DNA of 22,533 bases from an uncultured bacterium (GCA_946061355.1 CAMGRE010000012.1:1-22533); one strand, 5' to 3'. Counted from the first letter of the stretch, positions 1 through 7,641 are shown. Notes: generated from the sequence alone by a model not told the origin. Program-made: numbers and translations.

Positions 1-1
1 G

Positions 2-209
2 ATGATTGCCGGGCATTCTTCATATTTTAAACAATTCGAAAAGATCATTGTATATTACGATAATGGGCAGACAGAACTAAGCACCATTTTGAATGCTGTA
101 TTTTCGGCTTTGTTTCATGAGGTTGAATTCAGAAGAAAAGTTTTTCTATAAACCACAGGAACTAAAAAAGCCATTTTTAAAAAGTTTGGAAGAAAAAAGA
201 TTAAAATAA
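2..209 (+). pseudogene. Remnant of a DUF3800-like protein (C-terminal part, left-truncated by window)
   Basis: An open frame runs from the window edge to a TAA at 149-151 and reads ...FKQFEKIIVYYDNGQ, then TELSTILNAVFSALFHEVEFRRKVFL. The YYDNGQ block followed by a VEFR block resembles, from memory, the C-terminal part of DUF3800 proteins, a widespread RNase H-like family often found near mobile elements. Directly after the stop, another frame (150-209) reads KPQELKKPFLKSLEEKRLK and stops. That resembles the last residues of the same family. The roughly 45 residues expected between the two blocks are missing, so this looks like a gene that lost an internal piece and its frame. The family call is by recall and the fragment is short; it could also be an unrelated gene tail. 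Confidence 0.45.
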
Positions 210-210
210 A

Positions 211-250
211 CACCCGGCTCAGGGATTGATATCAATCCTCAGACCGGGTG
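211..250 (-). terminator. Rho-independent terminator of the LRR/SLH surface protein gene
   Basis: The outer arms CACCCGG (211-217) and CCGGGTG (244-250) pair. Inside them CAGGGATTGAT pairs with ATCAATCCTCAG with one bulge. The minus-strand exit is T-rich (TTTATTTTAATCTTTTTT), as expected for a terminator serving the gene that ends at 268. On the plus strand it is followed by TCTTGATTTT, so weak bidirectional action is possible. Confidence 0.85.
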
Positions 251-267
251 TCTTGATTTTCATATGG

Positions 268-2422
268 TTACGCTGCCGCGTCGGGCAGTTTGATCCAGCT
301 CACTGTGCCGTCGCCGGTGGGTGACGGCACGGGAACGAGCCCGTACTTCTCGATGAAGCGGTGGAGCATGACTGCAAGTTCGGCGTTCATGGTCTCTGCC
401 TGCGGGGCAAAGAGTTCATCCGTCCTGCTGTTAATAATACCGGCGCCGACCGCCCAGTTAACAGCGTCAAGTGACCATGCAGAGACGGCGGCGCCGTCTG
501 CGTAGATATCAAGTGCACCGGTATCGGACACATCATAGCCCTTGTACTTCGCATAGTTATAGAATGCTGCCGCGAACTGCTCGCGGGTGATCGGGCTGTC
601 CGGACGGAAGGTGCCGTCACCGAAGCCTGTGAGCACACCGCTCTGTCTGGCCCAGGTCACTGCGTCATAAGCGCCCGCTGCATCGGGGTCATTCGCTGCA
701 TCCGGGTCATACGTTACATCCGTGAAGTTGTTGCGTCCCGCAACCGCAGGGCAGCCCTCCATACGGTAGAAGAGCTCCGCAAGGCTTAATCGGCTGACGC
801 TCGCGTAGGGTTCAAAAGAGCTGTCTCCCGTACCGCCCAACAGGCCGCACGCATACACAAATGCCACATCAGGATAGAACCAGTCCGCTTCGCTCACATC
901 CGTGAAAGGACTGCTGCTCTTAGCCGTACTGCTGTCTGAAGTCGTCCTGGCAGCGGTATTGGCTGTAGCCGCGCTGCTGCCGGAACTGCTGTGATGGCGT
1001 CGTGAGGAGCTGCTGCCGGAGGAACCGGAACTGCCCGATGGCTGTTTCGGCAGTAAGGATTCAGTAAACTTACTATAGGCTGCTTCCGATCCGGCAGGCA
1101 CCCTGATCGTTGTAATACTGCAGTTGGAAAATGCAGTAGAAGCGATGTTTGCCGGCGGCGTTGTCCCTTTAAAGGTTACCGTCTGCAGGTTGGTACAGTA
1201 TGAAAACGCACCACCGCCAATCGTCGTCACTCCCGCTGGGATCTCTATGGAAGTAAGACTGGTACAGCCCCAAAATGCAGCATTGCCAATCGTCTTCACT
1301 CCCGCAGGTAGCGTTATGGAAGAAAGGCTCCTACAGCTCTGAAACGCACTACCGCCAATCGTCGTCACTCCCGCTGGGATCTCTATGGAAGTAAGAAAGG
1401 TACCAGCAAACGCGCTTAATTCCAGTTTCTTCAGCTTAGAATTCTCGCCGAAGGTTACATGAACCCCTGTATCAGAACTATTTCCACAGCGCGCAAACGC
1501 CTCACTTCCAATAGTCTCCACACTGGCAGGGATCCTTATGGAGTTAAGTCTGGGGTAGTCCTTAAACGCACAACTCCCGATGGAGGTCACACCTTCACCT
1601 ATGAATACCTCCTTTGTATTCTGTTGATAACCGCTGTTACCATACCATGGAACGCTTTCCGGACTCCACCAATCCGGCATATTGCCTGTTCCGGTTCCTG
1701 TCTTTTTAATGATATATTTGTAAACAGGATTACCAATAAAATACCGTTCCCATGTAAAGACATCCGCAACGCTCTCACTGTTTGCAAACTTACCGGAGAC
1801 GATCATCCCGCTCTCGTCCATCGTCGCAACCCCGCCGTTGAACCACTCGTGCAGTTCCATCAGCTTGTCCAGATTGGAAACCTTTTCCTGATCCTCATCC
1901 GATAAGGTACCAAAGGCATCCGCCGCATCTGCCGCCTGCAGGTAGATCTCTTCCAGGGTCTCTGCATCCTCCTCCGGATCCAGCGCCTCTACCTCTTCCA
2001 CATCGGGAAGAGCGTCGATCATCGCTTCCACCTCCGCCACGGTGAAGGTCTTCCGTTCATCTTCCTGCTCATCTTCCTGCCCGTCTTTCTGTTCCGGATC
2101 CTCCGATTCGCAGAACTTACAGACATATCCGCAGGGTGTCCCCTCCACGGCGGGCTGATAACCGCAGGCTTCGTCATGCTCATGCGTGCACTCCGTTACC
2201 GTCTCATAGCACTCGTCCGTGTGCTCATGACTGCAGGGTGTCTCCGGCGTCCCTTCCGTGTAGCCGCAGTCATCATCATGCTCCGTGTGGTGTTCGCATA
2301 ATCCGTCCGTGGAAGCGCTGTCTGTCACCCCCCGCCTCGGCAAACGCCGTCCGGGCATTCAGCGACAATACAAGGGTCACACAGAGCAGCATGCTCAGTA
2401 GTTTTTTCTTGGATGGTCTCAT
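268..2422 (-). CDS. Secreted BspA-type leucine-rich-repeat protein with three SLH domains; reading frame interrupted near the 5' end
   Basis: A cell-surface protein probably held to the cell wall by SLH domains, with repeats of the BspA/LRR_5 kind often used for adhesion. The body frame (268-2358, 696 residues if read from the ATG at 2358) holds a Cys/His-rich N-terminus with three CxHEHxxxC-like repeats (residues about 21-83) and an acidic segment (84-135). Six or so LRR_5 units with the AFxxCxxLxxIxIPxxVxxIG pattern follow (248-420), then a Ser/Gly-rich linker (438-483) and three SLH domains (about 484-672). The ATG at 2358 has no signal peptide. A start at 2422, preceded by GAGGGAG, encodes MRPSKKKLLSMLLCVTLVLS...TAFAEAG, a clear signal peptide, in another frame. 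It would join the body frame if the six-G run at 2328-2333 were one base shorter, giving about 717 residues. As written, the 2422 frame stops at 2276-2278. This may be a true frameshift, phase variation or a sequence error. There is no LPXTG motif. Confidence 0.85.
1213..1396 (-). repeat. 46-bp exact direct repeat inside the LRR region
   Basis: The segments 1213-1258 and 1351-1396 are identical over 46 bp and lie exactly 138 bp (two 23-residue LRR units) apart. The unit between them is clearly diverged. The repeat encodes LTSIEIPAGVTTIGG, once in each copy. Recombination between the copies would remove or add two LRR units without breaking the frame. Confidence 0.9.
2328..2333 (-). other. Six-base G run (C on plus strand) at the frame break of the surface protein gene
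   Basis: Six Cs on the plus strand separate the signal-peptide frame (start 2422) from the LRR/SLH frame. Five Gs, or eight, would fuse the two frames. Read as given, translation from 2422 ends after 48 codons. Confidence 0.8.
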
Positions 2423-2472
2423 ATCTTTTGTTCTCCCTCTCTTTCATTTTCTAAACGAAATCTCTTCACTTC

Positions 2473-2498
2473 AGTCGCAATGCGACTTATCTATAACA
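2473..2498 (-). promoter_or_regulatory. Candidate extended -10 and small palindrome upstream of the surface protein gene
   Basis: The minus strand has TGTTATAGA (2498-2490), which fits an extended -10 (TGnTATAAT-like), but no convincing -35 is seen. Just downstream is AGTCGC-ATT-GCGACT (2487-2473), a perfect 6-bp inverted repeat that would fall near or just after the transcription start. It could be an operator or a leader hairpin. Weak evidence. Confidence 0.3.
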
Positions 2499-2561
2499 GA
2501 ACACACCATATCGGAAGGATTTTGCAAGCAAATCCGCCGAAGCTGTAAATTGCCTGAATTT

Positions 2562-2846
2562 TCAGATATTTTGGGCGTTCCCGTCTTTTTTCACCATCCG
2601 GAAGCTCTTTCTCCCGAACGAATCCGTATCCCGGACAAAGCACACCGCCGCTTCGGGATTTGCCTTTTCTTTTTCATACTCCCGGATCACCTGTTGAATC
2701 TTCTCAAGGGAAACCGGATAGGAGAGCTGCTCCCGGATCTTCTCCGGCGGCAGCCCCAGATCATGCAGATGCTTCACCGCTCCGACATACGCAAATTCCG
2801 CCGTAAAGTTTGCAAGCGCTTTTTGAAAATAGGTATTCTCTGCCAT
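2562..2846 (-). CDS. Small protein of unknown function, third gene of the toxin-antitoxin cluster
   Basis: The product has 94 residues, is soluble, and has no signal peptide or membrane segment. A strong ribosome site, GGAGGGG, sits about 8 bases before the ATG. The sequence has a helical N-terminal half (FQKALANFTAEFAYVGAVKHLHDLGLPPEKIREQLSYP), with a helix-turn-helix-like look around LGLPPEKIREQL, a charged helix (LEKIQQVIREYEKEKANPE) and a short C-terminal stretch ending in FGRKSFRMVKKDG. I recall similar small proteins only as hypothetical genes of Lachnospiraceae and assign no function. The gene begins 25 bases after the PIN toxin stop, so it is probably co-transcribed with the toxin-antitoxin pair. 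Confidence 0.75.
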   Translation of the reverse strand: MAENTYFQKALANFTAEFAYVGAVKHLHDLGLPPEKIREQLSYPVSLEKIQQVIREYEKEKANPEAAVCFVRDTDSFGRKSFRMVKKDGNAQNI

Positions 2847-2871
2847 GCGTCAAATCCCCTCCGGATAATTG

Positions 2872-3282
2872 TTATTCCTTTTCCAATATAGTCAGCATTT
2901 CTCTTGGCGTTACAATATATGGCTCAGTCGGAAAATGTTTGGTGTTTCCTGTAACCAGGAATGCATCATCGTGCTTTCTTTTTTCCATAACAATTTCATA
3001 AAACACTACGTCCTTGGGATCCGGCAATACTATTCCGGTATCCCCCGGATCAACAAAAATGCCGCGTTTCATCATCCCATCAATAATGACATTCACTTTT
3101 TCTCTGTCGAAATGAAATTTGGGGCGCGTAAGCACCTCCGCATACTCATTTATGATCTGCTCATTTAATAACGGAATAATGTTACCGACAAAAGCATGTT
3201 CTAACACACATCCCGGTACAGAATCCCATCTAAGCACTGCCGACACTAATACATTCGTATCTATCACTGCATAATACTTCAT
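2872..3282 (-). CDS. PIN-domain toxin of a type II toxin-antitoxin module
   Basis: A putative ribonuclease toxin of the PIN family (the group annotated as 'putative toxin-antitoxin system toxin component, PIN family'), 136 residues. The hallmark VIDTNVLVSAVL at residues 6-17 holds the first catalytic Asp (D8). Other likely metal-binding acids are E46 in INEYAEV, D88 in LPDPKD and the D105-D106 pair. The typical end block FLVTGNTKHFP (109-118) has Asn where many PIN domains have Asp, as is usual in this subgroup. I chose the ATG at 3282 (MKYYAVIDTN) over upstream ATGs at 3294 and 3327, because PIN proteins begin right before this strand and the ATG lies one base after the antitoxin TAG. That spacing suggests translational coupling. 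The expected partner is the preceding RelB/DinJ-like antitoxin. Confidence 0.88.
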   Translation of the reverse strand: MKYYAVIDTNVLVSAVLRWDSVPGCVLEHAFVGNIIPLLNEQIINEYAEVLTRPKFHFDREKVNVIIDGMMKRGIFVDPGDTGIVLPDPKDVVFYEIVMEKRKHDDAFLVTGNTKHFPTEPYIVTPREMLTILEKE

Positions 3283-3283
3283 A

Positions 3284-3577
3284 CTATGCCTCATTTCTGG
3301 CGGCACTGATCTCAGCATTGATCTCATCTAACGTCATATCTGCTATTCCATTTGCCTCTGCTGTTTTGCTCATCTCCCGCATTGCTTTTACAGCAGTTTC
3401 CGCCTTGTAGGAATCAGTTCCCAGCTTCATCGCAAACGGTATTCCTCTCTCTTCAACAGAACGTGTCAGAAAAATCCGAATTGCAGTAGATAAATCCATT
3501 CCTAACTTCTCAAAAATGTCTGTTGCTTCTGTTTTCAACTTATCATCGACTCGTAACTGGATTAAAGAATTTGCCAT
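3284..3577 (-). CDS. RelB/DinJ-family antitoxin
   Basis: An antitoxin of 97 residues. The N-terminal strand SLIQLRVDDKLKTEA (residues 4-18) followed by the helix pair IFEKLGMDLSTAIRIFLTRSVEERGIPF (21-48) is the ribbon-helix-helix DNA-binding domain of RelB/DinJ antitoxins. The C-terminal part (about 55-97) is acidic and Ala/Met/Glu-rich, as expected for the toxin-binding segment. A ribosome site, AAGGGGAA, precedes the ATG. The toxin gene begins one base after its stop. As in other modules, the antitoxin probably represses its own promoter, which lies 40-68 bases upstream. RelB/DinJ proteins classically pair with RelE/YafQ-type toxins; here the partner is a PIN protein. Confidence 0.88.
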   Translation of the reverse strand: MANSLIQLRVDDKLKTEATDIFEKLGMDLSTAIRIFLTRSVEERGIPFAMKLGTDSYKAETAVKAMREMSKTAEANGIADMTLDEINAEISAARNEA

Positions 3578-3616
3578 AGTGCATTCCCCTTTTCAACTGC
3601 ATTGTTTTATACTTCA

Positions 3617-3645
3617 ATTGTATGATATTTTCCCCAAAAATGCAA
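3617..3645 (-). promoter_or_regulatory. Sigma-A promoter of the toxin-antitoxin unit
   Basis: On the minus strand, TTGCAT (3645-3640), a 17-bp spacer and TACAAT (3622-3617) lie about 40 bases before the antitoxin ATG. The nearby ATACTTCAATTGTAT (3610-3624) is a loose inverted repeat over the -10 and could be the antitoxin's operator. Confidence 0.6.
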
Positions 3646-3711
3646 GGTCATACACATGAAACGAATTCCATATAACCATTCCATGTGAAAAAGCATTCCC
3701 CATTTCCCGTT

Positions 3712-4764
3712 TCACGCAGCAGCCTGCGCTGCAGTCATCCGGGCATGGATGCGCTGCAGCACGTTGGACTGAATGTTGCGATAGAAGAACTGATAGTCAT
3801 ACAGATGGTAGATGCCATCCTCAAAGATGCCAAGCACCGGCGGATATTCCTGCGGTGTGATGGTATCGTCCATCTTGAGTGTCCCGCGCTCACTGTCAAG
3901 ATACGCACCGGTGAGCTGCGGAATCTCTTTCCTGATCTCGCCCTGATAATTTGTAAAGCATGCGCCCTGATTCTCCTCTGCGGGCGCATACGTGCCGTCC
4001 GTCTTCCAGTTCAGGGGATTGATGGCGAGCGTCTTTGTGCCCTCCGGCACCATCAGGGAACCATTGATTGACTTTGCCTCTGAGTTGAACGCAATGATGA
4101 CACCTGTGTCACGTTCTCCCTGCGCCGCCTTCAGATAAGGATACTGCTTGATCTCCTCTTCGGTGAGACGCCAGCCGATGGCGTAGCAGGCAACCAGCTG
4201 ATCCGCAAAATCCTGCTTAGCGCCAAACTCTTTCATCAGACGGATGCACATATCCGCTCCCTGTGAAAAGCCTGCCAGCACGATGGGACGCCCCTGGTTG
4301 TAATGCTCTCTATAATACAGGAATGCCTCTCTCACATCCTGATACGCGATCTGCTCATACACTGCCCTCGTGGCCTCGTCGCACTCATAGCCGTCGAGCG
4401 ACATCTGTCTGTAAAAAGGCGCATACATCCGGCAGTCAAGCGCATATAGCCCGTACTCCATATTGAGTGCGCCCACAAAGGACTTCCTGCTCGCACTGTC
4501 CTGCAGGCTCATGTTGTAATGCTCCCCATCACCCAGGTACACAGTGGGACAGATCAGGAAGCAGTCCGCATCCTTCTCAATATCCGTCTCCAGATACGCC
4601 CACGCGGAAGGCAATGTATAATCCGGCGCCGGATCTGCTTTTTCCTGTGCAGAAGCTGTTCCGGGGGTTCCTTCCTCCGCCTGTACGATACCGGCAGGGC
4701 ATACGCACAGCAGAAAGACACACAGGAACAGAAGTGCTCCCGCCTTTGCCATGATCTGTTTCAT
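3712..4764 (-). CDS. Secreted DUF3089-family alpha/beta hydrolase
   Basis: A predicted exported serine hydrolase of 350 residues; substrate unknown. The N-terminus (MKQIMAKAGALLFLCVFLLCVCPAG...VQA|EE) is a signal peptide with a likely cleavage after A29. The nucleophile elbow GFSQGA (residues 165-170, S167) sits in an alpha/beta-hydrolase fold. The order FLICPTVYLGD, YALDCRMYAPFYRQMS, IVLAGFSQGA matches the DUF3089 family, known mostly as lipase- or esterase-like proteins. The catalytic acid and His cannot be fixed with certainty; a His in the C-terminal stretch IYHLYDYQFFYRNIQ is a candidate. A ribosome site, GGAGGGG, precedes the ATG. The gene begins 42 bases after the copA stop with no terminator between, so it may be expressed from the copper promoter, although no functional link is evident. 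Confidence 0.85.
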   Translation of the reverse strand: MKQIMAKAGALLFLCVFLLCVCPAGIVQAEEGTPGTASAQEKADPAPDYTLPSAWAYLETDIEKDADCFLICPTVYLGDGEHYNMSLQDSASRKSFVGALNMEYGLYALDCRMYAPFYRQMSLDGYECDEATRAVYEQIAYQDVREAFLYYREHYNQGRPIVLAGFSQGADMCIRLMKEFGAKQDFADQLVACYAIGWRLTEEEIKQYPYLKAAQGERDTGVIIAFNSEAKSINGSLMVPEGTKTLAINPLNWKTDGTYAPAEENQGACFTNYQGEIRKEIPQLTGAYLDSERGTLKMDDTITPQEYPPVLGIFEDGIYHLYDYQFFYRNIQSNVLQRIHARMTAAQAAA

Positions 4765-4806
4765 TTTTGTTCCCCTCCCTTTTTCTTACGCTCTTTTTTC
4801 TGCTTT

Positions 4807-7494
4807 CTATCTGATCTCCGTCACGGGATAATCCTGATCCTCGACCGCTTTCTTAAGCACTTCGTCCGGAATCTCTTTGCCAAGCTTCACAACCGCGCTA
4901 CCCGTCTCATGGCTCACGACAGCCTCCGTCACACCGTCCAGCGCCTCCAGCGCTTTCTTTACCCGTGCCTCGCAGTGTCCGCACATCATTCCTGTGATCA
5001 TCATTGTCTTTTCCATCGTCTGATTCTCCTTTCCCAACATCTTTTCATTTCCCGTTTCTATTGCCGTCCTGCCGATTTCCACCGTTTCCACGCATCTGTC
5101 GGCAAATTCCTTTTTCCTTCTGATTGCTCTATGCCTGTCTCTGTGCGCATCATAGACAGGAATCAAATTCAGCCGCAGCGCATTGCTCACCACACAGAAG
5201 CTCGACAAGCTCATCGCCACCGCCCCGAATATGGGGTTTAACTTCCATCCAAATACAGGATACCACAACCCGGCGGCAAGCGGAATACCGATCACATTAT
5301 AAAAGAACGCCCAGAAGAGATTCTGGTGGATATTGCGCAGCGTCGCCCGGCTCAAGCGGATCGCGGCAGGCACATCGCTTAACTTACTCTTCATCAGCAC
5401 CACATCCGCCGCGTCGATCGCGATATCCGTCCCCGCTCCGATCGCGATGCCGATATCGGCTCTGCTGAGCGCCGGAGCATCGTTGATGCCGTCTCCCACC
5501 ATCACGACCTTGCCCTTTTCCTGAAGGGAGCGGATCACCGCCTCCTTGCCGTCCGGGAGCACTCCCGCGATCACTTCGTCCACATTTGCCTGTGCGCCGA
5601 TCGCCTTTGCGGTGCGCTCGTTGTCTCCGGTCAGCATAACTACGTGTATTCCCATATTCTGAAGTTCTGCAACCGCCTGCGCGCTGTCCTCCCTGATCAC
5701 ATCCGCCACGGCAATCATCCCCAGCAGTTTCCCGTCTTTTCCGAAAAAGAGCGGCGTCCTGCCCTGCTCTGACAGTTCTTCCGCCTGCACAGTAATCTCC
5801 TTCGGAAGTTCACACCCCTGCTGTTCGATAAATTTCCGGTTGCCGCCCGCAAGGTTCGCTCCGTCCAGATTTCCCGTCAGTCCGTTTCCCGCCACCGCCC
5901 GAAACTCCGTCAGATCAGGAAGGGGCTGTCCATCCAGTCCCTGCAGCGTCCCATATGCAAGGATGGCGCGTGCCAGGGGATGCTCACTCTTTTGCTCCAG
6001 AACATACGCTGACGCAAGCAGTTCCTCTGCCGTCACACCGCCGGCCGGCACGATATCCGTCACCTCCGGCTCGCCGCCCGTGATCGTGCCCGTCTTGTCA
6101 AGCGCTGCGATCTGTACCTTTCCGGTCTGTTCCAAGGATACGGCCGTCTTGAACATGATACCGTGCTTTGCGCCCACACCGCTGCCGACCATGATCGCAA
6201 CCGGCGTGGCGAGACCCAGCGCGCACGGGCAGCTGATCACCAGCACGGAGATTCCTCTCGCCAGCGCAAATCCCACCGTCTGTCCCGCAAGGAGCCAGAC
6301 CACTACCGTGACAAATGCGATGAGGAGCACTGCAGGCACAAACACACCCGATACCCGGTCCGCCACCTTGGCGATGGGCGCTTTGGTCGCAGCGGCGTCA
6401 CTGACCATCTGTATGATCCGGGACAACGTGGTATCCTCCCCGACCCTCGTCGCCTCACAGGTGAGGAAGCCCGACTGATTCATCGTTGCCGCAGACACAC
6501 GGTCGCCTGCCGCCTTGTCCACCGGAATGCTCTCACCCGTCAGTGCCGATTCATTCACGGCGCTGCTTCCCGTAAGTACGATCCCGTCCACCGGGATCTG
6601 CTCTCCCGGTCTCACGACGAAATGATCGCCGATGCGTACAGAACTTATGTCAACCTCTCTTTCCTGACCGTCACACAGTACGATCGCCGTCTTCGGCGCT
6701 AACTTCATCAGACTTTTGATCGCATCCGTCGTCTTTCCCTTGGAGCGCGCCTCCAGCATTTTCCCTACGGTGATCAGGGTGAGGATCATCGCCGCAGACT
6801 CAAAATAAAATTCATTCATATAGAGCATAACGCCGTCCATGTCAAGGCGCAGCTGTGCATCCGTCATGGCAAACAGCGCATATACGCTGTAACCGTAGGA
6901 AGCGCCAGCGCCCAATGCGACGAGCGTATCCATGTTGGGGGCTCCGTGGAGCATCCCCCTGAAGCCGCTCACAAAAAATCTCTGGTTAATCACCATGATC
7001 GCCGTGGTAAGCAGCAGCTGGTAAAGTCCCATCGCCACATGGTTGTCCGTCATAATCGCGGGCAGAGGCCAGTCCCACATCATGTGTCCCATGGACAGGT
7101 ACATGAGCGGAATCAGCAAAACAAGCGAAGCGATCAGCCGCTTCTTCATCAGAGGCGTCTCCTTGTCTGTCAGCACGTCCTCGTAAGCTGTCATCGCACC
7201 ACCGCCCGATCCGGTCATTCCGTTCTGCCCGCCGCCACTGCCGTGGTTTTCTGATCCGTCCGCGCTGTGCCGCCCGGCACCCGCGCCGCGGTTCCCCTGC
7301 AGGCGGGCGCCGTATCCCGCATCCTCCACCGCCTTTATGATCCGCTCTGTCGGCGCATCACCTTCCACGCCCATGGAATTTGTCAGCAGGCTCACGGAGC
7401 AGGAGGTCACGCCCTCCACCTTTGATACCGCCTTTTCCACTCTGGCGCTGCACGCTGCGCAACTCATTCCCGTCACCTGATATTTCGTCAACAT
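4807..7494 (-). CDS. copA: Copper-exporting P1B-type ATPase with N- and C-terminal metal-binding domains
   Basis: Pumps Cu(I) out of the cytoplasm at the cost of ATP. The 895 residues hold an N-terminal HMA domain with CAAC (12-15), a Gly/His-rich linker (about 68-100) and eight expected membrane helices. Key motifs are the actuator TGES (319-322), the metal-transport CPC (422-424), DKTGT with the phosphorylated Asp D466, the HP motif (505-506) and GDGINDAP (667-674). After the last membrane helix (ending about 780) come a charged linker (781-826) and a second, complete HMA domain with CGHC (838-841). The C-terminal domain is the size of a free CopZ chaperone and has its own ribosome site (separate entry). 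The start is supported by AGGAGA 10 bases upstream of the ATG. The CPC, N(x)6YN and MxxSS features point to copper (or silver) rather than zinc or cadmium. Confidence 0.95.
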   Translation of the reverse strand: MLTKYQVTGMSCAACSARVEKAVSKVEGVTSCSVSLLTNSMGVEGDAPTERIIKAVEDAGYGARLQGNRGAGAGRHSADGSENHGSGGGQNGMTGSGGGAMTAYEDVLTDKETPLMKKRLIASLVLLIPLMYLSMGHMMWDWPLPAIMTDNHVAMGLYQLLLTTAIMVINQRFFVSGFRGMLHGAPNMDTLVALGAGASYGYSVYALFAMTDAQLRLDMDGVMLYMNEFYFESAAMILTLITVGKMLEARSKGKTTDAIKSLMKLAPKTAIVLCDGQEREVDISSVRIGDHFVVRPGEQIPVDGIVLTGSSAVNESALTGESIPVDKAAGDRVSAATMNQSGFLTCEATRVGEDTTLSRIIQMVSDAAATKAPIAKVADRVSGVFVPAVLLIAFVTVVVWLLAGQTVGFALARGISVLVISCPCALGLATPVAIMVGSGVGAKHGIMFKTAVSLEQTGKVQIAALDKTGTITGGEPEVTDIVPAGGVTAEELLASAYVLEQKSEHPLARAILAYGTLQGLDGQPLPDLTEFRAVAGNGLTGNLDGANLAGGNRKFIEQQGCELPKEITVQAEELSEQGRTPLFFGKDGKLLGMIAVADVIREDSAQAVAELQNMGIHVVMLTGDNERTAKAIGAQANVDEVIAGVLPDGKEAVIRSLQEKGKVVMVGDGINDAPALSRADIGIAIGAGTDIAIDAADVVLMKSKLSDVPAAIRLSRATLRNIHQNLFWAFFYNVIGIPLAAGLWYPVFGWKLNPIFGAVAMSLSSFCVVSNALRLNLIPVYDAHRDRHRAIRRKKEFADRCVETVEIGRTAIETGNEKMLGKENQTMEKTMMITGMMCGHCEARVKKALEALDGVTEAVVSHETGSAVVKLGKEIPDEVLKKAVEDQDYPVTEIR
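5014..5034 (-). promoter_or_regulatory. Internal ribosome site and ATG in copA that could produce a CopZ-like chaperone
   Basis: Within the copA frame, GGAAAGGAGA (5034-5025) is followed, 9 bases after AAGGAG, by the ATG at 5016-5014. Translation from here to the copA stop at 4807 would give a 69-residue protein (MEKTMMITGMMCGHCEARVKK...) with one HMA domain and CxxC. That is the normal size of a CopZ copper chaperone. Either initiation happens here, or the gene is a copA-copZ fusion that kept the old copZ start region. Confidence 0.5.
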
Positions 7495-7517
7495 AAATCA
7501 TCATTCTCCTATTTATT

Positions 7518-7567
7518 ACACTGTCCCATACAGAAATATCCAAAAACGCCCCATAAGAGACACTGTC
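7518..7567 (-). repeat. Two identical ACACTGTC elements in the copA leader
   Basis: On the plus strand ACACTGTC occurs at 7518-7525 and 7560-7567, 42 bp (about four helical turns) apart. Each contains the palindrome ACAcTGT (GACAGTGT on the copA strand). They lie between the copA -10 box and its ribosome site. This is compatible with paired binding of a repressor. Confidence 0.5.
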
Positions 7568-7575
7568 TATTAAGA

Positions 7576-7603
7576 ATAGTATCTCCAATGGGGTATCTGT
7601 CAA
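7576..7603 (-). promoter_or_regulatory. Promoter of copA
   Basis: TTGACA (7603-7598), a 16-bp spacer and TACTAT (7581-7576) on the minus strand. The spacer ATACCCCATTGGAGAT has the C-run/G-run pseudo-palindrome seen in CsoR-type copper operators (ATACCC...GGGTAT-like), with imperfect symmetry. Copper-controlled repression is therefore plausible. Confidence 0.6.
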
Positions 7604-7641
7604 GTCAGTTAATCATCAATTTTTTTCAATATCGGATATGC

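Noticed and set aside
3658..3711. Terminator hairpin downstream of the DUF3089 gene
   Set aside because: TGAAACG and CGTTTCA are complementary but about 40 bases apart, with no T run in the right place.
7510..7570. Classical CopY boxes upstream of copA
   Set aside because: The ACACTGTC elements have one central base between ACA and TGT, whereas the CopY box has two; reported instead as an unassigned repeat.
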